Assembly: GCF_030247195.1 (NCBI RefSeq)
Contig: NC_080672.1
Coordinates: 70,969,771-71,033,770, forward strand
Origin: Topomyia yanbarensis
Taxonomy: Eukaryota > Arthropoda > Insecta > Diptera > Culicidae
Length of the DNA: 64,000 bases
Reading direction: 5' to 3'
Both the position numbers and the translations under genes were made by a program. The notes under the pieces are model-generated. The model did no database searches. It was not told the origin of the DNA and was given only the letters and a program-made list of their open reading frames with translations. Of this stretch, positions 1 through 10,329 are shown in pieces (the first letter of the stretch is position 1; each line of letters begins with the position of its first letter).

Positions 1-1
1 G

Positions 2-1436
2 TATCTGAAACAGAAGTGCCAACAAAGGATCAACTTTCTCCGTACAATAACCGGCACATGGTGGGGTGCCCACCCAGGAGGCCTGATCAGGCTGTACCAA
101 ACAACGATATTGACGGTGATGGAGTACAGGAGTTTCTGTTTCCGCTCGGCTGCGAACATACATTTCATCAAACTAGAGAGAATCCAATATTGTTGTTTAC
201 GTATTGCTTTGAGTTGCATGCACTCGACACACGATGAGTCTAGAAGTGCGGGTAGGCGTCCTTCCGCTGAAAAATCGATTTTGAGACCTTTCATATCGAT
301 TGCTCATCCGATGCGATATCTTCAACCCGTTAGTAATTGCAAATTTCGAAAGGCTTGTCTAGCTCAATTCTCAAACCCGGTTTATGATCTTGTACTTCGA
401 TTACATGGCACAAAATATCAATCCTTCTTCATATTATCCAAACCGTGTCAATCTCCTTCATGTTTCTGATTCAACTGTATTCTTCGACACATCCATGAAA
501 GATTCGTAGAATCCCGGATCGCATACGTCCGCAAGTGATCCCAAGCATCTTTCATAGTAAATTTCGAGAAGTCGACTGCAACAAGATGTTTTACACCAAC
601 GGGTCAAGCCTCGACGGCTCCATTGGCTTCGGTATATTCAATCAATACCTCACTGCCTCATTTAAACTCAATGATCTTGCTTCAGTTTACGTCGCAGAAC
701 TTGCTGATATTATGTATACCCTTGGGATTATTAGTACTTTATCCACTGATCATTACTTTATTGTCTCGGATATCCTCAGCTCAATAGAAGCTCTCCGTTC
801 AATGAAACCTAGAAAGTACATTCCATATTTTCTGGGAGAAATCTGGAATCTCCTGTGTGCTTTGTCAGTAAGATTGTACAATATTACCTTAGTTTGGGTT
901 CCCTCGCATTGCTCTATTCTAGGTAATGAAGAAACGGACTATTTAGTTTAGGCGGACGCTTCAGAAGGCGACATATATGAAAGACCAATTTGCTTCAGCG
1001 AATTTTTCTGTATTACTCATCAGAGAACCCTCGAAAGTTGACAAACTTCATGGAGCAACGGTGAACTGGGAAGGTGGCTGCATTCGCTAATCCCTAAGGT
1101 ATCGACGAAACCTTGGTTCAAGGGGATGGATGTGGGTCGGGATTTCATTCGTGTGATGTCTCGGCTCATGTCCAATCACTACGCGCTGGACGCTCATCTC
1201 CGATGAATTAGGCTTAAAAATAGCGGTATCTGCGCCTGTGGCACCGGTTATCACGATATTGAATATATTGTCTGGGCATGCGCCGAGTACTGTTCTGCCA
1301 GATCTCAACTATTGGATTTCTTTCGGGCCCGAGGAAGATCACCCAATTTCTCGGTTCGAGATGTACTGGCAAGCCGCGATCTCCTCTATATGTTCTTCGT
1401 ATACACATTCCTAAAAACCATCAATATTCAGATTTA
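2..1436 (+). pseudogene. 3' part of a LOA/I-like non-LTR retrotransposon ORF2 (RT thumb, RNase H, C-terminal Cys/His)
   Basis: The window opens inside the second ORF of a LINE. Frame 2 is open from 2 to 469 and reads like the thumb/connection after a Jockey-superfamily reverse transcriptase (GTWWGAHPGGLIRLYQT, then LERIQYCCLRIALSCM). An RNase H domain follows at about 580-950: YTNGS in place of the usual YTDGS, AELADIMY, SDILSS, and VWVPSHCSILGNEETD near its end. A TAG at 949-951 breaks the frame right after the last catalytic Asp. The same frame then continues to about 1436 with HQRTLESW and the CACGTGYHD...WACAEY Cys/His element typical of these C-termini. The stop at 467-469, the Asp-to-Asn change in the first RNase H motif and the TAG show it is dead. 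RNase H places it in the LOA/I/R1-type group rather than CR1; the exact clade is uncertain. Confidence 0.85.
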
Positions 1437-2100
1437 ACTGTCCCTATTATTTTTTTATCATTCTCAGAAGTGTTCCTTTCTGCTCACCGTACCCCAACGA
1501 TGGTTTGATGCGACTCCAAAACAAAACAAAACATCTCTGTCGATCCCCATCTGAGTCGTACTACGAAATCGTCTGGAGGAACCCCTGCCGGCTCCAGGAA
1601 GTCCGCCCAGCGTCCCAATACATGATGCATCCGTCGGAATCTGTAATCCTTACCGTTGATTCCCGATGCCGGAAACTGAAGGTTAATATCTTCCGCTCTC
1701 CCCCCTGTCAGCTTTGTCCACCCTCTCTCCCCTGTCTCTGATACACAGATGTAGGATTTCACCCCCCCCCCCCCCCCCTCCTACCTCTTGAATATCTTCC
1801 AAAACTTATGTGCCCCCTATCTTCTAGTTTTAGTTGATCAATATTTAATCTCGTTAAGAAATGCCCAACAGTACCACTACTTAAAAATAGCCCTAATTAA
1901 TCCCCTCTAATCTTAATAAAATTGAACCACTCTCTCTAGTTATTTCTAGTTAATAAGCTTGTAAAATGTTCCGCTTAATGAATAATGAATTGCTCCAACA
2001 ATCTCCCTTCTAAAAATTCTGAAATACATTACTATACAAAGAACACGCAACATGACCCGCCCGCTAATTTTACGAATACTATACTATCCCCTCTTGTATA
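1437..2100 (+). mobile_element. Probable 3' UTR of the upstream LOA/I-like element, with a poly(C) tract
   Basis: The segment directly after the ORF2 relic has no coding features. It contains a C homopolymer of about 18 at 1761-1779 and then AT-rich sequence. Its position suggests the retrotransposon 3' UTR; the 3' end and any target duplication were not identified. Confidence 0.4.
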
Positions 2101-3185
2101 TGTATAAGTGAGCTGTGCACGATAACTTTCGTTCATCAAGCGGCCATTACTTCAAACCACAATCCTTCTAGTCCTCAATAGAGGTGAGTAGGTTGAAATA
2201 AAATCGATTTTGCCAGATCGATCCTTCTAGTTAATTTTTTTTCATATTTCGAAGACCGTATTTCTTCGTACAGCAGTGTATTGGTATTGGGTAAGATCGG
2301 AAATCCAAGTCAGCTTAAGAGGGTCTCCTCCTCAGTCAGCTTAAAAAAAGAGTTTTTCTACATTTGCCTCAATCATCAGAATTATTATCTGAGAATATTA
2401 TTTCAAAGTTTCAAGGTATAGCTGATTAACATCCCATACCTGAAATTTTTCTTTAATTAGATTTTTCTTCCTTCTAATAATCCATTTGCAGTCAATTTTA
2501 TGAAAACTATTTTTTTGAAAACGACTACAAAAAACTATAAAAGCTATGTATACAAATATAACACTGTTTTTTTTAGAGAATTTAGTTGTGCACAGACTGA
2601 ACTAAAAAGTCTTAAGAATCTTATATTTCACCGTTATTAACACACTTGCTGCAAAAAAATGCGGAACAAAAACCTAAAATAGTCCATCTGTGCAGAAAAA
2701 CCTTCCGAATAAGGAAGTATGTATTCCACTTTTTTGTTTCAGGTAAAAATTACCTGAATCGTACGCTGAGTTTGAGTTGTCCGCGGCGAGCTGCCGCGCG
2801 TGATTTATTGACAATCAAAAAACTTTTTTTTGTTGAATAAAAATATATTCAAAAATACGTAACAGATAATAACAAGAGAAACTGTTGTTTTCATCTTCAA
2901 AAAGTCCTCAAAATCATATTTTTTATGAACCACTGATGAGAAAGTCCCATTAAAAATCAAAATTACTGAGTAACCAGCTTATAGTGTTTATGGATATTGT
3001 CGAACAAAACAATTAATAATATTTTACAAGACAAGGTTAAATTATAAGAGGAGATAAACTTTCGCTGAATCTTTCAATTCAGCAACATTGGCTTCAAATG
3101 CAAAAAGTAACCCAAGTGATCTAATTTATCGATTGAAAATTAAGCTCTTAGTTAGTCACTTTTCTAACAAATTTTCCTTCCAACA
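2100..3185. other. Non-coding AT-rich stretch
   Basis: No gene, RNA or repeat boundary could be supported. There are long A/T runs and one short GC patch near 2780 (CCGCGGCGAGCTGCCGCGCG). Confidence 0.5.
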
Positions 3186-3188
3186 CAG

Positions 3189-3646
3189 CACCTTATTCAG
3201 CCCTAAATGTCAATATCGACCTGATCATAACTACTGAAACTGCACCTTCGACGCCACAACGTCTGCCGTGGCCCATACCCTGGCTATGGAGTCTTAAACC
3301 TGCCCTCGGAAGTAAACCCGAAGGTCTCCCTAAGGAATCCACTGGTTGCACCATCACGAAGCCCAAAACGAGCCCAAACGTAGCATCGGAAAGAAGAAAA
3401 AAACGCCGATCGCATTCCAAAGTGACAGATTTAAACACCTCACGCACAGCTGGGGAGCATTTCTACCAATTTCTTTGCCGACCGAAGACGCGACTCGGCG
3501 GAAGAAGTGTCCCGCTGGTTAGAGGAAAGAACACAGACCCCGTATACAACCAGCTTTTGTTTTGCTCGATTCTTCAGAGCCTGATCCCGGTCAAGGGGGC
3601 CGAAATAATAAGAAGAAAATTAACGAATGATTTGAACTCAGCGTGA
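3189..3646 (+). other. Unrecognised GC-rich open stretch, possible exon or relic
   Basis: One frame stays open for about 150 codons and ends at TGA 3644-3646. It contains a basic patch (SERRKKRRSHSKV). Base composition is much more GC-rich than the flanks. It is preceded by a pyrimidine-rich tract ending in AACACAG at 3182-3188, which could be a splice acceptor. The minus strand is also open over 3193-3447, which weakens the coding argument. I recognise no domain. Alternatives are a terminal exon of an unknown gene, retroelement gag debris or an LTR. Confidence 0.25.
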
Positions 3647-3691
3647 AATTTTTATCATTTTCACACTTTAAACGTTTTTTTTCGTCCTACA

Positions 3692-3790
3692 GCGGCGGCT
3701 GTGTGTTCCGACCGGTCAATTCCTGTGGGAGGAGATGGGGCCATGGCTGCGGCTCACAAGTCAACCTCGAGAACGGGGGCCGCTGTGAAT
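3692..3790 (+). other. GC-rich segment after an acceptor-like site
   Basis: A strong polypyrimidine-AG (TTTTTTTTCGTCCTACAG) ends near 3690 and a short GC-rich segment follows, open to a TGA/TAA near 3787. It may belong with the open stretch at 3189-3646. There is no recognisable product. Confidence 0.15.
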
Positions 3791-3799
3791 AAATTCATC

Positions 3800-4990
3800 T
3801 TTTATTTTTAGAGGGATTAAAATTAATATGCTTTGAGTTTGGAGATTATTTTCGGCCGTTCCTTCTGGTTCTCGTTCATTAATAAAATGAAATTATTATT
3901 TATGGTAGTTACCGAATTCTTTTCCTGCCTCTTACTGGAGCTTTTAATTCTGCCTTTGTGTTCGGTGTACACGGTTATTGTGTGGTTTGTTGTTTTTCTC
4001 TTCACGGTTGATTTTGGTCCGAGGCGATTCCGAGCTTTCCGTGGGATTGCAAGTGATTGGACCAAATATTTTGAAACGTTTAGCCTTTTGATAGTTGTGT
4101 TTTCGATTTTAGATGAACTTATGTATGATAAGCAGGATAATTACAATAAATTTATTTGATTGACTTTAACTCATCTCTTTTAGTTGAATCTATTCTTTCT
4201 TATTCATTTGACTTTAAATCATTCATTTTAACATTTCAAATATCTATCGCTAGTTCTTTGTACGATTTGTAAGCAACATTCCATAGCAATCCTACTTGTT
4301 AGACACATTTGAAATATTGCTCGAGTATGAATAAATCGCGCAAGTGCACAATCGAATGGTTGAATCAACCAAAAAACAAGTCAATGAATCGCACATTCAT
4401 CAACATTTGATTGATCGTCCGAATCGGAGGCCGCACAAAGCAATGGACTCCCATCGAAGCAATGAATAGCCTTTCACCTCTCGTTAGTCACAATCTTTAC
4501 CCGACACACCTGTCCGAACATACGCACCATCACCCCCTACGCGCCAAAGATCTATCTGTTTTTTCGCCCTCGTTCAAAACACGTCTGTTTTACTCGTCGT
4601 GAAGACCTACCAATATGCAGCTTAACCGTTTGTGGTCGTGGCGTGGTGATAAAAATCATCAAAAGAAGTGACCGCATATGAATTCGCTTTCAATATTGGC
4701 CGATGGTCTTCGTATCGCCAGCTCTCTCCCCATCGCTCGCATCGCAGCCCAGCACGATCTGGTGATGTTTGATGCCACATGTTCCGTCGGCTTTTGTGGT
4801 CAGTGTTAGTAATGTGTCAATTAAGGTTCTATGTAGCCACGAAAAAGCCAACAGCAATCCCATGTCAGTCATCTTTTTTTTTGAGGCCAAACAAACTTGC
4901 ATTTGTCAAGTCGGTCGTCATATGATTTAGTTGGCTTTAGTTAGTTTAGATTCCACAATTAGGGTTTCAGCTCAATTAGCGGAAAGCCAG
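3800..4990. other. Non-coding stretch
   Basis: Short open frames occur on both strands, but none has a recognisable domain or splice context. No repeat boundary was seen. Confidence 0.4.
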
Positions 4991-5160
4991 TTGGTTGAAT
5001 ACGGTTTGGCCAAATGGGTCATTGAGTCAAATGCCGTTAGGTCTAATGTCATTTGACCGAAAGGGCCGTTTGGCTGGAAACTGTTAGGCCGAAAGAATCA
5101 TTTGACCGAATGCCATTTAGCCGAATACCGTTTGGCCGAATGCCATTTGGCTGAACAGTA
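4990..5160 (+). repeat. Degenerate minisatellite (GCCGAATGCCATTTG-type unit)
   Basis: Variants of TTTGGCCGAATGCCATTTGG recur about every 20-22 bp. Examples are GTTTGGCCAAATGGGTCATT, GTTTGGCTGGAAACTGTTAG and ATTTAGCCGAATACCGTTTG. Short palindromic halves lie inside the unit. Confidence 0.75.
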
Positions 5161-5340
5161 GTTGTTTTTTATGTTTTTAACGACATTCAATTAGCAAGGG
5201 ACTGGAAAATGAAGGATATTTTTTCAATATTAAGAGCCATAGTACTCAAGGGAGAGCAACAGGGTTGAAGGAAGAAAGTTTTAAAAAAGCGTGGAAAGGG
5301 TCATATGAGCAAGCTTAGAGTTTACCGGCAACTTAACCCT
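5161..5340 (+). repeat. Dispersed repeat related (inverted) to 56105-56285
   Basis: AGCAAGGGACTGGAA, TTAATATTAAGAGC and the segment ending in AACTTAACCCTTTGTC match the complement of the right part of the hAT at 52430-56351. It is therefore a fragment of the same family or of an element nested in it. Confidence 0.5.
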
Positions 5341-5929
5341 TTGTCTGCTACCATCAGTGCCGCCGAGAAGGGAGGGGGAACGGGGTGTTCCCCTCCGGGC
5401 CCGGGAGGGGGCCCAGACTTTGAACAGAAGGAATTATTCTGTCAAATACTTTTTCAATAACACTTTAGTTGAAAATTCAATTAGAGTTTCAACGATTTAA
5501 TTTCCGAGCAAAAAAACAAGATCTTTTTTGTGAATTGTGTTTTAAAAGAATGAAATTAATTTTCTATTTCAAACTTTACTACAACTATCTCATGGTTTTG
5601 ACCAACTATTTAAAAAATTAAGTTAGTTAAAGTTGAAAGTTCTGGGCTCTCGAAATTGATTTTGATTCGTAATTTACTAATTATTTCGAAACTTTCAATC
5701 TGTCTATGGGTTTCAAGAAAACAGTGTTTTTAATGATTAGTATAATTGCGATTTTTTTTATTTTTTCTGGACGCCATGTGACTTCTATTTCTACTTATTT
5801 CAATCCATCGTGGCTGCTTAATGAATCACAAAATAATCTATTAGAAATAAGAAGAAAACTCAGCAACCTTCTTTTAAAATCTCGGCTGGTCAAATACGAT
5901 TTGTGAAACTAATTCTGAATAACTATACA

Positions 5930-7640
5930 AATCAAGAAAGAACATGAAAATCCACGAAGAAAACGATCCACAGTAATTTTTCGTATTTTTGTTTAAATAC
6001 GAGAATCCGTTTGTTTCCTTTTCCATTTCATCCAGGTTTTGTATTCTTTCTATTTTCTTCACTCAATTTTATTTTACTTTTTTATATATTTTGCCCCATA
6101 TTTTTCTTTTTATATTTTTACCATTTTTATGTCTTTCTTAAAATCTGTCTGTTTTTCACTATCATCTTTTCATGTTTTTTTTTTATTTTTGCATTTTATC
6201 TATCATTTTATTCTTTTGTATTCGTTTGTTTAATTGATTTCATTGATTTGATTTATTTAACTCAACTTTTATTTTCCATCATTTCTTTGTATTTTTTCAT
6301 ATCTAGAATACAGATATACTAAAATAAACTTATTTTAGTATATCTGTATCCTCCTTTGTTGCACATTTTTCATTATAGGTTTCTCGCATTTGCTTATTTT
6401 TTTTCTATTTTTTCGTTTTAATTTTTTTCGTGTTGTGAAATTTTCTGTTCTTGAACTTTATGCTTTTCTTTTGCATAAATTTTTCCAATGTTCACCCATT
6501 TTTGTTTATTGGTTTTATTCATTTCACTTTGCCTTTTTTTACCCATTTAAACAATTTTTAATTTTACGTTTCCTATTGTGTTACGTTTTCATGTGGATAT
6601 TTTTCCTATAACTTTATTTTGATCTTTTTATGTTTTGTGCATGTTTTCGGTTTTCCATTTCATCAAATTTTATTTTTTCCGCTTTTACCTTTTAAAGATT
6701 TATTTATTTTTTTAATTTTTTCCTTGTTTTTCTTCACGATAATACTCCTGTTTTTTTCAATTTCATCTAGGGTTTTCATTTCTACCCATTTAAACAATTT
6801 AGATTTTACATGTTTTCTATGATTTCACTATTGTCTGTTTTTGGGCTATTTCCACTTGTTCCTATTTTCTATTTTTTCTTCAATCTATTCCCATTTATTT
6901 TTATTTTTAATTCTTCTTTGAAAATTTTTCATATTTATTTTTCTTTCATTCCATTCATGCACTTTAGCATCTCTTCTGTTTTGAAACCTTTTGAACATTT
7001 TCTTATTTTCTTTTTTTTATGCTTTCAATTTTTTAATGTGGTACTAATTTTTATATTTCAAACATTTTGTATAATTGTTATTTTTACGACTATCTCATTG
7101 GATCTATTTCGTTCATTTCTATGTTTATTATTGTAGTTTTGTTTTTATATTTTTGCTGTATTCATTTTGCTTCCTTTTTTAATTTTTAATGTTTTCCATG
7201 TTCATGATATTTTAGTTTCGATTTCGTTATTTACCCGTTTTTCACTATTTTACCACATTTTGCAATATTTTTCTATTTCTGCAAAGCTTGTCAAATTTTC
7301 TTTTTCATTTCCTTCGTTTAATTTGATTGTTTTAATTATGCATTCGGTTTTATTTTGCTATTTATTCAAATTGTTTTCACACAGGCATTTTTTTTTAAAT
7401 TTTTTCATTGTGTAATTTTGTCCCTTTTCTGTTGTTTCTCTGTTTTGGATCCTTTTCTTTATTTGATATTGGCTGGTTTTGTCTATTTGCATATTTTTAA
7501 TCTTTTTCCATTATTTTAATGTCATTTTGTAGCTTTTTCTTTTATTTCATTGTATCTATTTATTAGTTTTTTTTCGTTTGTTCCTTTTTTATTTTTCTCT
7601 CTTTTAATTCTATTTCCATCCTACTATTTTCGCAATTTCT
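5930..7640 (+). repeat. T-rich, purine-poor low-complexity tract of about 1.7 kb
   Basis: The + strand is dominated by T with interspersed C, A and G. Several 20-35 bp phrases recur in degenerate form, such as CCATTTAAACAATTT near 6545 and 6787 and CATTTCATC near 6025, 6655 and 6760. Translations of this strand are only Phe/Leu/Ile/Ser runs. It is best described as an expanded degenerate polypyrimidine or minisatellite region. Confidence 0.7.
6308..6349. repeat. 42-bp inverted repeat inside the T-rich tract
   Basis: Two perfect 20-bp arms (6308-6327 and 6330-6349) are separated by AC. The sequence could fold into a hairpin. It is the only strongly dyad-symmetric part of the T-rich tract. Confidence 0.85.
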
Positions 7641-7954
7641 GCAAAGTTTTAATTATGAGTTCTTCAATAATATTGCACCAAATATATAAATAAAGAACTC
7701 GCAAAAATCACTTGAATCAGTTTTCCGTGAAACCAAAAAAATCAGCAACACAGCCGAACAAATGAGAAGTTGTATTTTCAGAAACTAGTAATGTTGTAAC
7801 GCACCAACTTGATCGAATGTGTTGTTTCTTTAACGAATTCTAGGTGGAACCAGACAAGGATTCGAAAAAATCCATACAATGCCGACTTCTGGATAAATAT
7901 TAAAATATTGATAAATCGGCTACTTTCAAAGCCACTCCAAATTTCGTAAAGATT

Positions 7955-8191
7955 TCTCGACAAACATATGATTACGGCCTAAAAGCCAACTGTCAAAATC
8001 CACTTTGAATGGGAATTCCGGACAAACCGTTACTAGTCGAACACAGTTCACAACAGTTTATGAAAGAGAAAACTTTTCTCTTTCGTTTACTACCAACATC
8101 TGTGATTGGCGCGTAACGGTTTGTCCGGAATTTCCATTCAAAGTGAATTTTGACAGTTGGCTTTTAGGCCGTAATCATATGTTTGTCGAGA
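7955..8191. mobile_element. Foldback/MITE-like inverted repeat, arms about 79 bp
   Basis: The left arm (about 7955-8033) and right arm (about 8113-8191) are near-perfect reverse complements, e.g. CGACAAACATATGATTACGG and its complement. They flank about 80 bp of unique sequence containing GAGAAAACTTTTCTC. Weaker complementarity continues outward. It directly precedes the mariner relic. Confidence 0.7.
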
Positions 8192-8299
8192 TTTTTAAAA
8201 GGATTTACGATAAAAATTTGGTTGACTTAAACTTGACGGATTTCTTTGCATGAAATTCAACAAATTCGCAAAATCCTCATTTGCCTTCGTGCAGACTTT

Positions 8300-8794
8300 T
8301 ATATTTGACATTTGCAGTTTCGTTCAAGCAAGAGAAGAAACACAGGGAAATTTTGCTCGCGTATTGCCTGAATTCGAAGTACTTGCACGCCAAGTTAGTG
8401 AAACCGTTAAAAGTGACCAAATCAACTGTCACCTGCGTAATGGCAACCGGGAGGAACAGCGGCCGATATTGTCAAGCATATGAAGCAGTCGAAGATCACA
8501 CAGAAATAGCTGATTCGGCAGGCTTTCTGTATCTGTGGTTTGATGCGACATTTTCATTGCAACCGAGCCCGTCAACAAGGAAATGTATGTGAAAAAGTGC
8601 ATGAAAATAACGTTTTTCATGAAGCAACACGATTATTCCACGCTGTTTTGTCCGGATTTTGAATACTGCCATTACGGAAAAAATGACATGTAGTGGTATA
8701 ACGCCTACAAGGATCTGGTGGCACCCAAGGACAAGAAGTCTCCCAACACACATCGTCAAGCGGAACCTGAAGAAGACTTAAAACTGTCAAAGTA
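8300..8794 (+). pseudogene. Degenerate Tc1/mariner (DD37E-like) transposase
   Basis: The N-terminal part resembles a helix-turn-helix (REILLAYCLNSKYL, VTKSTVTCVM). Further on another frame gives MKQHDYST, CPDFEYCHYGKND, then VAPKDKKSPN and a final PEED. This follows the order of the second catalytic Asp, the CHY box and the PKD box seen in the better preserved DD37E element at 24.4 kb. Several frameshifts and an internal stop make it inactive. Family assignment rests on similarity to that copy. Confidence 0.6.
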
Positions 8795-8891
8795 CCCAAG
8801 TAACAATTAAAGTTTTATAGCACGCTACAAGTGCAATCTAAGTTTTGTCAGTGGCTACAAAACTATCATAAAACCACGATTGTTACTAGGG
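8795..8891. mobile_element. 97-bp MITE with TA target duplication
   Basis: The terminal inverted repeats are CCCAAGTAACAATTAAAG on the left and, read on the complement, CCCTAGTAACAATCGTGG on the right. Both continue into TTTTAT. TA dinucleotides flank both ends (8793-8794 and 8892-8893), as for Tc1/mariner-type MITEs. Confidence 0.7.
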
Positions 8892-9064
8892 TAAACTGTA
8901 TGTGGCGAACAAATGTGTGGTTGTTCAGAATTTGATGACAGCCCGGTCAAAAAAATGCGGACGAACTCAACTCGCTAATTAAATAACGCTCAACCGAAAG
9001 CATAGCTGAATATTTTTCTATATTTTATGCTATTTGAACTTAATCATTGTTGTTTGACACAACT

Positions 9065-9238
9065 TTGATCATAGACGACGCCGGTGGTTGAGTGGTAAGC
9101 GTGACCGCTGCTCAGTCCAAAATTCAAAAGAGAAGTAGAGTCGGTCCCAATGTAGATTAACTGATTTTGGAGTCACCTCTCTGGTGTCAGTGATAGGCAC
9201 ACAGTGCGGCCAGAGACCGACGGAAAATAAACAAAAAA
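9065..9238 (+). repeat. SINE-like, tRNA-derived segment (degenerate)
   Basis: TGGTTGAGTGG matches the RNA polymerase III A-box consensus. It lies in a tRNA-like head (GCCGGTGGTTGAGTGGTAAG), and the tail is A-rich (AAAATAAACAAAAAAAT). The B box is not clear. Confidence 0.4.
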
Positions 9239-9844
9239 ATGGATCGTGCCACCCTTTGAAATGATAAAAGTCATTGAAATTAACAGAACTATTCTCCCAT
9301 GGTCTCCATAAAATACATAATAGCTGATATTTATTTTTCAGATTTCGAACTGAACAGTTTCTGTGTTCGAAAAATCTACAATGATGGAGGGGTCCTTATG
9401 CTGGCCCGTAATTTCTCTTTACAGCCCTGGCTACCGCAGGAGTCAGAATCTTTTGGAATTAGAAATGCGAATCACCTGAGTATACGGCATGTCCGGACGA
9501 GCGTAAAGTAACTTGTTACTTCATGCTGTCGGAACCGACGAAAAGTTAAGTCGCGGTAAACTTCCACACTAAGCTTTTTTACGACATTCTTATAGAATTT
9601 CATTTCGTAAAATCAGTTTAAAAAATTAGCGATTTTGAGGTTCATGATATAATATCCAATATAGTATGAAGTTCAACGGATGTCACAGGTCAAATAAAGC
9701 CGTCTTTTAGCACAGGTCTAAAGATCTACATGCATAACCACTGTAAATAATAGTAGATAAAATGAATCGATCGAAACGCAAGTGAATGGAGATATTTTCA
9801 CAACTGGAGGTCATGACGGATATTGGATATCTTTAAAACATTAT

Positions 9845-10200
9845 TTTTAAATCCAAGATGGCGACTTCCGATTGGGCAGAACTTTTCAAAACCTTTACAA
9901 TATGGGTATTTTTGGAACGGGCACGACAAGTAGATGACAGAAATCGATCAGTGACATCCTTTCGAAATCCAAGATGGCGACTTTCGGTTGAGCAAAACTT
10001 TTTAAAACATCAACAATATGGGATTTTTAAAAACCGGGCGCGACAAGTAGATGACGGAAATCGATGATTAACGTCATTTTGTAATCTAAGACGGCAACTT
10101 CCGGTCGAACAAAATTTGGTAAATCTCTCACAATACGAGTATTTTTGGAACGGGTTTATCGAGTAGAAAGCAATTGAAAGCCGTCATTTTAAATTTTTAA
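9845..10200 (+). repeat. Tandem repeat, three units of about 116 bp
   Basis: Units begin at about 9850, 9966 and 10082 with AAATCCAAGATGGCGACTT or variants. They share ATGGGTATTTTTGGAACGGG and GCGACAAGTAGATGACGGAA. The first two units are open in one frame, which reflects repeat structure rather than a gene. A related inverted segment lies near 10240-10330. Confidence 0.75.
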
Positions 10201-10329
10201 GCTGTATCTTATGTTGACTTGCAGATTCCAGAATCTACTCAACTAGTTTAAAAATACCCACAATGTCAGGGCATAGAAAATTTTGCTTTACCAGATGACG
10301 CTTTTCAAATTGTAAGATGGCCGAAAATC

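Noticed and set aside
6011..7415. Chain of plus-strand open frames rich in Phe/Leu, looking like membrane proteins
   Set aside because: They are translations of a T-rich low-complexity tract (TTT = Phe). No conserved motif and no codon structure.
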